The notes under the pieces are model-generated. The model made no database searches, had not been told where the DNA came from, and worked only from the letters and a program-made list of their open reading frames with translations. Shown here one piece after another: positions 25,805-33,144 of a DNA stretch of 64,000 nt. How positions within the stretch are numbered: position 1 is the stretch's first letter; every line of letters starts with the position of its first letter. The stretch comes from Faecalicatena orotica (lineage in GTDB: Bacteria; Bacillota; Clostridia; Lachnospirales; Lachnospiraceae), in the NCBI RefSeq assembly GCF_003149245.1, contig NZ_QGDL01000002.1:186001-250000 (forward strand). Direction: 5' to 3'. The position numbers and the translations under genes were made by a program.

Positions 25805-25847
25805 AGGAATGGGATTTTCGTTAATAATAAACGAAAATCCCATTCCT
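25805..25847. repeat. Perfect 18-bp inverted repeat between the divergent sucrose promoters
   Basis: AGGAATGGGATTTTCGTT (25805-25822) and AACGAAAATCCCATTCCT (25830-25847) are perfect complements around a 7-base AT loop. It starts three bases upstream of the sucrose-operon -35 and about 45 bases upstream of the regulator's -35. No T run suits a terminator for either direction. It may be a second regulator's site or a structural element. Confidence 0.75.
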
Positions 25848-25863
25848 GCTTTGTTCACCTTTT

Positions 25864-25884
25864 ACAAAACCGGTTACTTAACCG
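25864..25884. promoter_or_regulatory. LacI-type operator O2 near the regulator promoter
   Basis: Bases 25864-25879 match O1 in 13 of 16 positions, keeping AACCGGTTACTT. CGGTTA-ct-TAACCG overlaps it (25871-25884). It lies just upstream of the -35 at 25892. Its centre is 115 bp from that of O1, near a whole number of helical turns, so DNA looping is possible. Confidence 0.7.
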
Positions 25885-25891
25885 ATTCTCA

Positions 25892-25920
25892 TTGCCCTTC
25901 TCCTTAATTTTTGTTATACT
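25892..25920 (+). promoter_or_regulatory. Promoter of the sucrose-locus LacI regulator
   Basis: TTGCCC (25892-25897), 17-base spacer, TATACT (25915-25920). Transcription would begin near 25927, which disfavours the GTG at 25929 as the start codon. Confidence 0.6.
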
Positions 25921-25964
25921 GCCATTAAGTGACTATTGATTTTAACAGAAAGCAGCGTGATTTC

Positions 25965-27014
25965 ATGAGAAAAAAAAATGTAACCTTTGACGATATCGCA
26001 AAATATACAAATTTTTCAAAGACCACTATTTCCCGATATTTTAATAATCCGGACTCCCTGACGCTGGAAAATCAGCAAATTATCTCAGATGCTCTGGTCA
26101 AACTGAATTACAAAGAAAACAAAGTGGCGCGTATTCTTGCGAATGGCAAAACAGAGTTTATCGGCATCATTATCCCCACCCTCTATCTGGGGTATTATTC
26201 TGCAATGCTGGATCAAATTTTATCTACGTATGAGACTTTTGGCTACAAGTTTCTGGTTTTTATTGGAAATGGAAATGAAGAGAATGAGCGGAAATATATC
26301 AGGGAACTGATGTCTTATAAGATTGAGGGCATGATTATTCTGAGTCATACCATTCCGTCCCGGGAACTGTCTGACCTTCAGATTCCCATTGTGACAATCG
26401 AGCGGGAGGACAAATATGTATGCAGCGTCAATACGGACAATTATATGGGAGCCGTACAGGCAGCCAGTCTGCTGGCCAGGCACGGATGTGATATACTGAT
26501 ACACATTAACACTCCTACGGCAGAGGACACGCCTACTTATGGGCGTATCCGTGGATTTAGAGATTTCTGCGGGGAAAATCATTTGAAGCACGAAATTATT
26601 ATTCAAGCGCTGGGGAATACCCATGCATCCAGCCAAAGCCATCTGGAAGAGATTCTGAAGGACTTGGAACAGCGCTATAAGGGCTGCAAAAAAGGAATAT
26701 TTGTCTCTAGTGATACATATGCAAATGTGCTTCTCAACCTGATTGTGCGTAAATATGGTACTTTGCCGGAAGATTACCGAATCATTGGTTTTGACAACTC
26801 CCCGGTATCTGGCGAGGCAATCCTTCCCATCAGTACTATTGGGCAGCAGATTGATAAACTGGCCTATGAGGCAGTGGAACTACTGGTAGAGCAGATGAAT
26901 GAACGCAAGAAAAGAAAGCCCATTCCTTTGAAAGAGCCTATACACCGTACAGTCCCCCCAATTCTGATACGCAGAGAGACAACAGAGGGGACCTCTGAAA
27001 TTAGTCTCCCCTAG
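25965..27014 (+). CDS. LacI-family regulator of the sucrose locus
   Basis: A 349-residue regulator divergent from the sucrose operon. HTH: VTFDDIAKYTNFSKTTISRY, with FNNPDSLT and the hinge RILANGKT. Effector domain: IGIIIPTLYLGYYSAMLDQI, YKIEGMIILSHTIPSRELS, IPIVTIERED, YGRIRGFRDFCGENHL and IIGFDNSPVSGEAILPISTI, the typical LacI C-half. An in-frame GTG at 25929 would sit on the transcription start, so the ATG at 25965 is preferred, although its ribosome site is weak. It most likely represses both itself (O2) and the transport/hydrolase operon (O1), relieved by sucrose, fructose or a derivative. It ends before a strong terminator. Confidence 0.88.
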   Translation: MRKKNVTFDDIAKYTNFSKTTISRYFNNPDSLTLENQQIISDALVKLNYKENKVARILANGKTEFIGIIIPTLYLGYYSAMLDQILSTYETFGYKFLVFIGNGNEENERKYIRELMSYKIEGMIILSHTIPSRELSDLQIPIVTIEREDKYVCSVNTDNYMGAVQAASLLARHGCDILIHINTPTAEDTPTYGRIRGFRDFCGENHLKHEIIIQALGNTHASSQSHLEEILKDLEQRYKGCKKGIFVSSDTYANVLLNLIVRKYGTLPEDYRIIGFDNSPVSGEAILPISTIGQQIDKLAYEAVELLVEQMNERKKRKPIPLKEPIHRTVPPILIRRETTEGTSEISLP

Positions 27015-27063
27015 AATGTGTTTGATCATTCAAAGCTATTCTGTGTATATTTACTATGATGGA

Positions 27064-27127
27064 TATATCTTCTTTTGTCAGTTACCATCCTAAATTGATT
27101 AACTAACAAAAGAAGATATATTTTTTT
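27064..27127 (+). terminator. Strong rho-independent terminator after the LacI regulator
   Basis: A 21-bp stem (27064-27084 with 27100-27120, one mismatch; core TATATCTTCTTTTGT with ACAAAAGAAGATATA) and a seven-T run. In the 350-base gap 27015-27364 this terminator is followed by about 120 bases without features, and then by the twin-operator promoter of the iolG-like gene. Confidence 0.85.
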
Positions 27128-27256
27128 GATACCGATTCCCAAGAAAGAAGAATTCTTATAAGAAGTGGATGCTTGCTATTCAGGCATGATTGCATTCAGA
27201 GGAGGAAATGGTAAAAATCAACAAAATTCATCTGCAATTATTGTGTATTATCCCAT

Positions 27257-27286
27257 ATTGCGTTTCCGGGCACGCAATGGTATTAT
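27257..27286 (+). promoter_or_regulatory. iolG-like promoter with overlapping operator A
   Basis: TTGCGT (27258-27263), 17-base spacer, TATTAT (27281-27286). The imperfect palindrome 27257-27278 (ATTGCGT and ACGCAAT arms around TTCCGGGC) covers the -35 and most of the spacer. It shares the GCGT..CCGG..ACGC plan of operator B. Confidence 0.65.
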
Positions 27287-27300
27287 AAACACATAGAGGA

Positions 27301-27318
27301 GGCGTGTCCGGACACGCC
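27301..27318. promoter_or_regulatory. Operator B of the iolG-like operon
   Basis: GGCGTGTCCGGACACGCC is a perfect 18-bp palindrome located just after the predicted transcription start. Its centre is 42 bp from that of operator A, four helical turns, so one dimeric or tetrameric repressor could bind both on one DNA face. The CG-centred form suits a LacI-family protein; candidates in the window are those at 18273 and 25965. Confidence 0.7.
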
Positions 27319-27364
27319 AAGGCACATAAATCGAATAATCAGAAAAGAAAAAGGAGAAAAGATT

Positions 27365-28375
27365 ATGTTAAAGGTCGGTATTATTGGAGCAGGAAGAATT
27401 GGAAGAGTACATATTACAAGCATCAGCACAAGAGTAAAGGATGCACAGATCAAGACGGTTGCAGACCCGTTTCTGAACGATGAGACAGCAGAGTGGGCAA
27501 AGAGCATGGGTGTTGAGCACACAACAAAAGATTACATGGAGATTATCAACGATCCTGAGATTGATGCAGTTCTGATCTGCTCATCTACAGATACACATTC
27601 ACCGATTTCACTGGAAGCTATCAAAGCAGGAAAGCATGTTTTCTGTGAAAAACCAATCGACCATGATGTCGATAAGATCAAAGAAGTCATCGAAGCACTG
27701 GAAGGAACCAACCTGAAATACCAGGTAGGATTCAACCGCAGATTCGACCACAACTTCGAGGCAGTCCAGAGGGCAGTTGCAGCAGGAAAGGTTGGAAAAC
27801 CAGAGATCATCAAGATCACATCCCGCGATCCTGAGCCGCCGAGCATCGACTATGTAAAAGTATCTGGTGGAATGTTCCTTGATATGACAATCCATGATTT
27901 TGACATGGTACGTTTCCTTGCTGGATGCGATGCAACAGAAGTATACGTACAGGGTGCGAACCTGGTTGATCCGGCAATCGGAGAAGCAGGAGATGTCGAC
28001 ACGGCAGTCATCACACTGCAGATGGAAAACGGTGCGATTGCAGTTATCGATAACTGCAGAAAAGCAGTTTACGGATACGATCAGAGAGCGGAAGTATTCG
28101 GTTCAGAAGGAATGGTTGCATTAAGCAATGACAGCCAGTCCAGCGCGGTGATCAGCAATGCAGAAGGCGTAACAGGCGAGAAGCCGATGTTCTTCTTCCT
28201 CGAGAGATACATGGAAGCATACGGAAAAGAAATCTCAGATTTTATCGATGCAATTGTAAACGACAAAGAGACTCCGCTGAATGTAATAGATGGCCTGAAG
28301 CCGGTATTAATGGGACTCGCAGCTCAGAAGTCACTGGAAGAGCACAGACCAGTTAAGATTTCTGAAATTATGTAA
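27365..28375 (+). CDS. Inositol 2-dehydrogenase-like protein (Gfo/Idh/MocA family, IolG-like)
   Basis: A 336-residue NAD-dependent dehydrogenase. Rossmann motif VGIIGAGRIGRVH (residues 4-16), catalytic lysine in CEKPID (about residue 97), substrate-loop FNRRFD, and the catalytic Asp/His in GGMFLDMTIHDFD (about 166-178). This set is the one seen in myo-inositol dehydrogenase, which makes 2-keto-myo-inositol; the next gene encodes an IolE-like enzyme acting on that product. A function on another cyclitol or sugar cannot be excluded because the other iol genes are not in the window. The gene is expressed from the operator-flanked promoter at 27257. AAAAGGAGAAAAG precedes the ATG. Confidence 0.85.
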   Translation: MLKVGIIGAGRIGRVHITSISTRVKDAQIKTVADPFLNDETAEWAKSMGVEHTTKDYMEIINDPEIDAVLICSSTDTHSPISLEAIKAGKHVFCEKPIDHDVDKIKEVIEALEGTNLKYQVGFNRRFDHNFEAVQRAVAAGKVGKPEIIKITSRDPEPPSIDYVKVSGGMFLDMTIHDFDMVRFLAGCDATEVYVQGANLVDPAIGEAGDVDTAVITLQMENGAIAVIDNCRKAVYGYDQRAEVFGSEGMVALSNDSQSSAVISNAEGVTGEKPMFFFLERYMEAYGKEISDFIDAIVNDKETPLNVIDGLKPVLMGLAAQKSLEEHRPVKISEIM

Positions 28376-28393
28376 TCCAAAGTAATAAAATTT

Positions 28394-28421
28394 GTAACTG
28401 TTCATGGTCCTGAACAGTTAC
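28394..28421. repeat. Dispersed stem-loop repeat, copy 4 (GTAACTGTTCA arms)
   Basis: GTAACTGTTCA and TGAACAGTTAC are perfect complements around a 6-base loop. It lies in the 88-base gap between the iolG-like and iolE-like genes, so it is inside a probable operon. Confidence 0.7.
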
Positions 28422-28463
28422 TAAAATTTACTAAATATATGATGGAATAAAGGAGAATATAAA

Positions 28464-29363
28464 ATGTTTGATAAGAATAAAGTAAAATTAGGAATCGCAC
28501 CAATCGCATGGACAAATGATGATCTTCCGGATCTGGGAAAAGAGAATACATTCGAGCAGTGTGTCAGCGAGATGGCACTGGCTGGCTTTACAGGTTCAGA
28601 AGTAGGAAATAAATATCCAAAAGACCCAGAGGTGCTCAGAAAAGCTCTGGAACTCCGTGGAATCGAAATCTGCAACCAGTGGTTTTCTTCATTCCTGATC
28701 ACAAAGCCATTCGAAGAGGTAGAAAAAGACTTCCGCGCACAGCTTACCTTCCTTAAGGCTATGGGAGCAAAGGTAATCGGCGCTTCCGAGCAGAGCCACA
28801 GTGTACAGGGAATGCAGGATACTCCGATATTTGGACATAAATATGTAATGAATGACGAAGAGTGGGAAACTTTCTGTACAGGCATGAACAAACTTGGAAA
28901 GATCGCGAAAGAGGAATACGGCATTGCCCTTACGTTCCATCACCACATGGGAACTGTTGTACAGAACCCGGATGAGGTAGAACGCATGATGGCTAATACA
29001 GATCCCGAATATGTAAGCCTGCTGTTTGATACAGGACATTTCACATACTGCGGGGCTGATCCTCTGGAGATGGTAACGAAATATGTAGACCGCATTAAAC
29101 ATGTACATCTGAAGGATATCCGTCCGGAAGTTGTAGAAAAGGTAAAGAACGAGAACTTAAGTTTTCTGGAAGGTGTACGCCTTGGCGCATTTACCGTTCC
29201 CGGAGACGGATGCATCGACTTCGATCCTATCTTCAAGGTGCTGGAGGATGCAGGATATGAAGGGTATATGCTGGTAGAGGCAGAGCAGGACCCGGCTAAG
29301 GCAAATCCGCTTGAATATGCTATGAAAGCAAGAAAGTTTATTGCGGAGAAGACAGGGTTATAA
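28464..29363 (+). CDS. IolE-like myo-inosose-2 dehydratase (sugar phosphate isomerase/epimerase family)
   Basis: A 299-residue TIM-barrel protein. VKLGIAPIAWTNDDLPDLG at the N-terminus is the IolE signature; metal-binding residues typical of the AP-endonuclease-2 superfamily are seen in GFTGSEVGNKYP, LTFHHHMGT, LLFDTGHFTYCGAD, KHVHLKDIRP and the C-terminal MLVEAEQDP. It would dehydrate 2-keto-myo-inositol to a diketone, the second step of inositol catabolism, directly after the dehydrogenase upstream. The ATG follows AAAGGAGAATATAAA. The remaining pathway genes (iolB, C, D, J) are absent from this window, so the pathway is split or the pair serves another route. Confidence 0.85.
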   Translation: MFDKNKVKLGIAPIAWTNDDLPDLGKENTFEQCVSEMALAGFTGSEVGNKYPKDPEVLRKALELRGIEICNQWFSSFLITKPFEEVEKDFRAQLTFLKAMGAKVIGASEQSHSVQGMQDTPIFGHKYVMNDEEWETFCTGMNKLGKIAKEEYGIALTFHHHMGTVVQNPDEVERMMANTDPEYVSLLFDTGHFTYCGADPLEMVTKYVDRIKHVHLKDIRPEVVEKVKNENLSFLEGVRLGAFTVPGDGCIDFDPIFKVLEDAGYEGYMLVEAEQDPAKANPLEYAMKARKFIAEKTGL

Positions 29364-29389
29364 TAAATGAGGATATTGAAATGAAACTG

Positions 29390-29432
29390 GCAGCCGTGAA
29401 ATCGGAGGAATCTGATTTTGCGGCTGCTTTTT
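29390..29432 (+). terminator. Rho-independent terminator of the iolG/iolE-like pair
   Basis: GCAGCCG (29390-29396) and CGGCTGC (29421-29427), with an inner AAATC/GATTT pairing, followed by TTTTT. It marks the border between metabolic genes and the AT-rich accessory block. Confidence 0.8.
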
Positions 29433-29530
29433 ATGTTCAATTGGATATGGAGATGGTATACTTATAGCATGAAAGGGAAATATGAAGATTTACGATTTAG
29501 CACAAAATCGCGACGGAGGGATGGAATATT

Positions 29531-30139
29531 ATGACGCTGAAAAATAAACTAGGTATCACCGATGCAGTAGAATTGGCACGAACGGAAGAAAAGATAAGTA
29601 AAAAGAAAGCTCTCGAGATGTTTGAAAACGGTTATCTGGAAAAAATGGAAAGCGGGAAGTTTTCGTCGCTTGCCCAGATTCATCAATATTTATTTGGAGA
29701 AATATATGATTTTGCCGGTGCAGTAAGGGACGTTAATCTTGCAAAAGGGAATTTTAGATTTGCTCCGGTGATGTATCTAAATGCGGCTTTGGATAATATC
29801 GATGCTATGCCCCAGTCAACTTATGATGAAATTATAGAAAAATATGTTGAAATGAATATTGCCCATCCTTTTAGAGAAGGGAATGGGCGCAGCACCAGAA
29901 TATGGCTTGACTTGATTTTAAAGAAAGAGTTGAAAAAGTGCATTGATTGGAGCAAAGTTGACAAAAATGATTACCTTCTTGCTATGGAGCGAAGTCCAAT
30001 AAAGGATGTAGAAATAAAATATCTTTTGAAGGATGCACTGACAGATCAGGTGGATGACCGAGAGATTTATATGAAAGGCATTGATACGAGTTACTACTAC
30101 GAAGGATACACGGTCTATAGGACGGAAGAATTACGGTGA
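29531..30139 (+). CDS. fic: Class III Fic protein, predicted AMP-transferase
   Basis: A 202-residue cytosolic Fic enzyme that would transfer AMP from ATP onto a protein hydroxyl. The core motif is [12 protein letters not shown] with catalytic His112. The inhibitory glutamate motif [ST]xxxE[GN] is at the C-terminus as SYYYEG (Ser187, Glu191), which is the class III arrangement. The whole sequence resembles Neisseria meningitidis Fic, and both the histidine and the inhibitory pair are offset by five from the numbers I recall there. Such proteins are kept inactive by the C-terminal helix and are switched on by tetramer dissociation and self-modification; DNA gyrase is the known target of relatives. 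GGAGGG lies 11 bases upstream. The 40-codon gene following overlaps the stop. Confidence 0.9.
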   Translation: MTLKNKLGITDAVELARTEEKISKKKALEMFENGYLEKMESGKFSSLAQIHQYLFGEIYDFAGAVRDVNLAKGNFRFAPVMYLNAALDNIDAMPQSTYDEIIEKYVEMNIAHPFREGNGRSTRIWLDLILKKELKKCIDWSKVDKNDYLLAMERSPIKDVEIKYLLKDALTDQVDDREIYMKGIDTSYYYEGYTVYRTEELR

Positions 30140-30261
30140 TGGATATGAAAAGAGAAAAGAAGAATAAAGCGTACCAATTAAAGGCAGCATTAAAAAATAT
30201 GAAACCGGCAACATGGTGGGCCAAGGCCAGAGTCATTGGAGAAATTGGAGGAGATGTATGA
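30139..30261 (+). CDS. Small basic protein overlapping the fic stop
   Basis: A 40-codon reading frame whose ATG overlaps the fic stop (TGATG at 30137-30141), suggesting coupled translation. The product is strongly basic at the start ([15 protein letters not shown]) and ends in KPATWWAKARVIGEIGGDV. It carries no SxxxEG inhibitory motif, so it is not a FicA-type antitoxin. Its end overlaps the start region of the SEC-C gene. It may be real, or only a bridge that couples the two larger genes. I do not recognise a family. Confidence 0.4.
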   Translation: MDMKREKKNKAYQLKAALKNMKPATWWAKARVIGEIGGDV

Positions 30262-31216
30262 TTTAGATTATATCATTATTTATGCAGACAATTCGGTTAC
30301 AGTGCCAGAAGAAGTAATTGACGCTTATAAGAAAATAAATACTCCTCAATTCCGTAATCTGAGAAAGCAGATTGTATGGATGCAGGCATGTCTGGAAATG
30401 CATGCTATGATTTATGGAATTGCACCGGTTGAAATCGTGTACCGGATGTATAGGAAACGTCCGGGGTACAAGGTAAAAAAGGAAGAATTCCTGCAAATAT
30501 TCCGGGCTGTTCCCGAAGAATGTAATCTTTGCGTGATAAAAGACGGGAAGATTATCATAAAGGAGATATTGAAAAACAATCTTTATCTGGAAATTGAGAA
30601 GAGCCAGGGAGCCATAGAGTTCTATATACCGGGATACGAGGAGGTATTGGATTGTATGGATCATAAATATCCGTCCAAAGATCCGGTTTATCAGGAATTG
30701 AAGAAATTTCTGAGCACAGAAATGCATCTGGAGGAGACAGAAGTGACAGAAATTGTCTGCACGATATGGAGCCGGGTATCATTAGGATGTGATTTTCATG
30801 ATGTTATGGATATGCTGAATGAAATGAACATTTGCTTTTCAGGTGACCAGAGGTTTATGAAGTTTGCCGATATAATGATGAGGGTTAATAACCATACGAG
30901 AATGCTGTCAAATCGAGGGTACACACCGCAGGAATTAGTAGCGGAAATGGGGGTGGGGGCGCTGCAATCAGAAGGGCTCATTCCGACACTTGTGCCTATG
31001 AGCAGCGTGACGGCTGATATGCTGAGTTCATCGAAGAAGGAATTGGAAGAAAGAGGCTTTGGTATTGATTTAGATTCTAATGCACAGGTTATTCAGACAG
31101 GATTTATGCGGGATGGCAGTGTAGAAAGAGGACAGAAAAAGATATATCCGAATGATCCCTGCCCTTGTGGAAGCGGCAGGAAATACAAGAAGTGCTGTGG
31201 GAAGAAGTGGGGATAG
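30236..31216 (+). CDS. SEC-C zinc-motif protein of unknown function
   Basis: A protein of up to 326 residues ending in a SEC-C motif: NDPCPCGSGRKYKKCCGKK, with the CxC...CC zinc ligands found at the end of SecA and in many stand-alone proteins. The rest is mostly helical with no domain I can name; an LSTEMHLEETEVTEIVCTI region and a MRVNNHTRMLSNRGYTPQEL region are typical of unnamed Firmicute SEC-C proteins linked to accessory genes. The start is uncertain: TTG at 30236 has a weak AAGG, while the ATG at 30254 has GGAGGAG only two bases away. It overlaps the small gene before it and is probably in the fic transcript. Confidence 0.7.
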   Translation: MEKLEEMYDLDYIIIYADNSVTVPEEVIDAYKKINTPQFRNLRKQIVWMQACLEMHAMIYGIAPVEIVYRMYRKRPGYKVKKEEFLQIFRAVPEECNLCVIKDGKIIIKEILKNNLYLEIEKSQGAIEFYIPGYEEVLDCMDHKYPSKDPVYQELKKFLSTEMHLEETEVTEIVCTIWSRVSLGCDFHDVMDMLNEMNICFSGDQRFMKFADIMMRVNNHTRMLSNRGYTPQELVAEMGVGALQSEGLIPTLVPMSSVTADMLSSSKKELEERGFGIDLDSNAQVIQTGFMRDGSVERGQKKIYPNDPCPCGSGRKYKKCCGKKWG

Positions 31217-31292
31217 AAGGGCTATTCAATTTGGGGCATTGGTGGTATACTAATCATGTTACAAAATGATAGATATATAGGAGCAAAATACT

Positions 31293-31730
31293 ATGCTGAA
31301 CATATTTTATGGAGAGATGCCGGAGGCTATTTTCAATACTTCAGTTTATTTTAAAAATATATATGAAGATGAATGGATTATGGATTCTATGGCAAAGAGA
31401 ATGATTCTAGATATTGATAAGTCAACAGTGCTGGATAGTGGAGTGATAGACAGCCCTGTCATGGGAAAGATTCCACCAACCAGTTTATCAGGGGGCGTGA
31501 AAACTTTGATACTAATGAAAAATGAACCCGAGAAGATATTTAATGCCTCTGCCTGTGGAGATAATTGTGCAAAATGGATACTGCAGTTGGCAGAACAACA
31601 GGATTTCACAATTAACCTCCGGCATTTGATGGATTTTGGCAGGGATGCATTTTCCATTAGAATTTTAAATACGAATCAGATTGTTCATAATATGAAAGAG
31701 TTGATTCCGGTTGCCGGGAAGCTTGTATAG
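31293..31730 (+). CDS. DUF4869-like protein
   Basis: A 145-residue cytosolic protein. The MLNIFYGEMPEAIFNTS beginning with DEWIMDSMAKRMILDIDKS and a LSGGVKTLILM segment fits the DUF4869 family as I remember it from Lachnospiraceae. No catalytic motif is visible. It is followed immediately (9 bases) by a P-loop protein, and the pair recurs together in my recollection of related genomes; I cannot verify this here. TATAGGAGCAAA is the ribosome site. Function unknown. Confidence 0.6.
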   Translation: MLNIFYGEMPEAIFNTSVYFKNIYEDEWIMDSMAKRMILDIDKSTVLDSGVIDSPVMGKIPPTSLSGGVKTLILMKNEPEKIFNASACGDNCAKWILQLAEQQDFTINLRHLMDFGRDAFSIRILNTNQIVHNMKELIPVAGKLV

Positions 31731-31739
31731 GTGATATTC

Positions 31740-32726
31740 ATGAAAGGGAAGTATAGAATTACGGTTCAAAATAAAAGAATCCGATATGATTTTGAGATTA
31801 AAAGAAATATTACAATAATTCGCGGTGATAGTGCTACAGGCAAGACAGTATTAGTTGATATGGTACGTGAATATTATGAGAATGAAACAAAAAGCGGTGT
31901 TGCGCTGCAGTGCAGTAAAAGGTGTGTTGTATTGGAAGGGAAGGGTTGGCAGACCCAGTTGGCTTCTTTCAAAGATAGTATTGTGTTTATTGATGAAATA
32001 AGTGAATTTGTATCATCAAAAGAATTTGCAGCAGATATTCAAAAGACCGACAATTATTATATTATTGTGACAAGAGAAAGTCTTTCTGCATTGCCATATA
32101 GTGTGAATGAAGTTTATGGAATTAAGAATTCTGGTAAATATGGCTCTTTAAAGCAGACATATAACGAACTTTATCAACTGTATGGCCAAGATGACTTTAC
32201 ATGCGTAGTTAAGCCTGAATTATTGCTTACTGAGGATTCTAATTCAGGTTTTCAGTTTTTTAATACTGTTTGTAAAGAGCGGCGGATAGATTGTGCTTCT
32301 GCGAAAGGAAAGTCAAACATCTTTTCGTATCTGACCAAGCATAAGAAAGGGAAAGTTCTGGTTATAGCAGACGGTGGAGCATTTGGCTCGGAAATGGATA
32401 AGCTGATGAAGCTGTTGGATATTCGAGAAGATATTGTGCTGTATCTGCCGGAATCTTTTGAGTGGTTGATTTTAAATTCAGGAATTATACAAGATAGCGA
32501 GATTCCTTTGATTTTGGAGGCACCGTATGATTATTTGGAAAGTAGTGAGTATTTAAGCTGGGAGAGATATTTTACAGCATTGATAGTAAAGAAAACACAA
32601 GGTACTTATCTACAGTATAATAAGCGTGTGCTAAATAAAGTATATTTGCAAACGGAAGTATCAGATAAAATTTTAAAGAGTATGGAAAATATAAGTCTCT
32701 CTTGGAAAGATTCCAGTGATTCGTAG
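31740..32726 (+). CDS. P-loop NTPase-like protein of unknown function
   Basis: A 328-residue protein. A Walker A motif RGDSATGKTVL lies near residue 27-37, and a Walker B-like SIVFIDEIS near residue 82; a sensor-like YYIIVTRESLSALPYSV follows, which together resemble a small AAA/ATPase core. The C-terminal half (KGKVLVIADGGAFGSEM, VLYLPESFEWLIL) is a second alpha/beta region without a motif I recognise. A GTG at 31731 is in frame, but AGGTGAT is properly spaced for the ATG at 31740. It is coupled to the DUF4869-like gene. The ATPase could act on a protein or nucleic-acid partner of that gene. Confidence 0.6.
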   Translation: MKGKYRITVQNKRIRYDFEIKRNITIIRGDSATGKTVLVDMVREYYENETKSGVALQCSKRCVVLEGKGWQTQLASFKDSIVFIDEISEFVSSKEFAADIQKTDNYYIIVTRESLSALPYSVNEVYGIKNSGKYGSLKQTYNELYQLYGQDDFTCVVKPELLLTEDSNSGFQFFNTVCKERRIDCASAKGKSNIFSYLTKHKKGKVLVIADGGAFGSEMDKLMKLLDIREDIVLYLPESFEWLILNSGIIQDSEIPLILEAPYDYLESSEYLSWERYFTALIVKKTQGTYLQYNKRVLNKVYLQTEVSDKILKSMENISLSWKDSSDS

Positions 32727-32733
32727 ATATAAG

Positions 32734-32762
32734 TCATACACTCCTTTCCCCCGGCATACATT
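32734..32762 (+). promoter_or_regulatory. Possible sigma-E promoter of spoIIID
   Basis: TCATACA (32734-32740), 14-base spacer, CATACATT (32755-32762). The -10 matches the sigma-E pattern CATACANT fully, and the -35 in five of seven positions of KMATATT. spoIIID is a known sigma-E gene in Bacillus, so this fits. Confidence 0.55.
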
Positions 32763-32793
32763 GTAAAAACAATGATTGCAGGGGGATTTTTTT
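32747..32793 (+). terminator. Terminator hairpin that also encloses the spoIIID ribosome site
   Basis: TCCCCC (32747-32752) pairs with GGGGGA (32781-32786), with an inner ATTGT/ACAAT stem, followed by seven T. The 3' arm is the only ribosome-site candidate for the spoIIID TTG at 32792. A sigma-E transcript starting near 32769 would lack the 5' arm. Confidence 0.65.
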
Positions 32794-33043
32794 GAAAGAT
32801 TATATTGAGGAGAGAGCCGTGGAAATCGCCAATTATATCATAGAAAACAGTGCTACGGTACGGCAGACGGCAAAAAGTTTCGGGATCAGCAAGAGTACCG
32901 TACATAAAGATGTAACAGAGCGGCTTCTTCAGATTAATCCTGCATTAGCGGGAGAGGCGCGCAAGATATTGGACATGAATAAGTCCGAACGGCATATACG
33001 CGGCGGACTTGCCACCAGAGAAAAGTATCTCCATCAGCATTAG
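32792..33043 (+). CDS. spoIIID: Sporulation transcriptional regulator SpoIIID
   Basis: An 83-residue DNA-binding protein of the mother cell. MKDYIEERAVEIANYIIENS, a helix-turn-helix with TVRQTAKSFGISKSTVHKDV, and the C-terminal KSERHIRGGLATREKY match SpoIIID closely in order and length. It switches sigma-E genes on or off and leads to sigma-K expression. The start is a TTG, chosen because SpoIIID proteins begin at this point and the only ribosome-site candidate, GGGGGA, is just upstream. Its presence shows that the organism is, or descends from, a spore former. The gene is monocistronic as far as I can see, and the next gene has its own upstream region. Confidence 0.95.
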   Translation: MKDYIEERAVEIANYIIENSATVRQTAKSFGISKSTVHKDVTERLLQINPALAGEARKILDMNKSERHIRGGLATREKYLHQH

Positions 33044-33144
33044 GGAACTGCCGGTTTTGTGAGGTTGATGTTTATGCTATAATGATTATATGCATTAAAA
33101 TCAACTTTCTGCAAAGAACAGTTTTTATGACAGGAGAGAGACTT

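Noticed and set aside
29469-29534. 21-codon frame ending on the fic start (ATGA)
   Set aside because: A -10 TATACT ends at 29462, so transcription would begin about at its ATG; there is no ribosome site.
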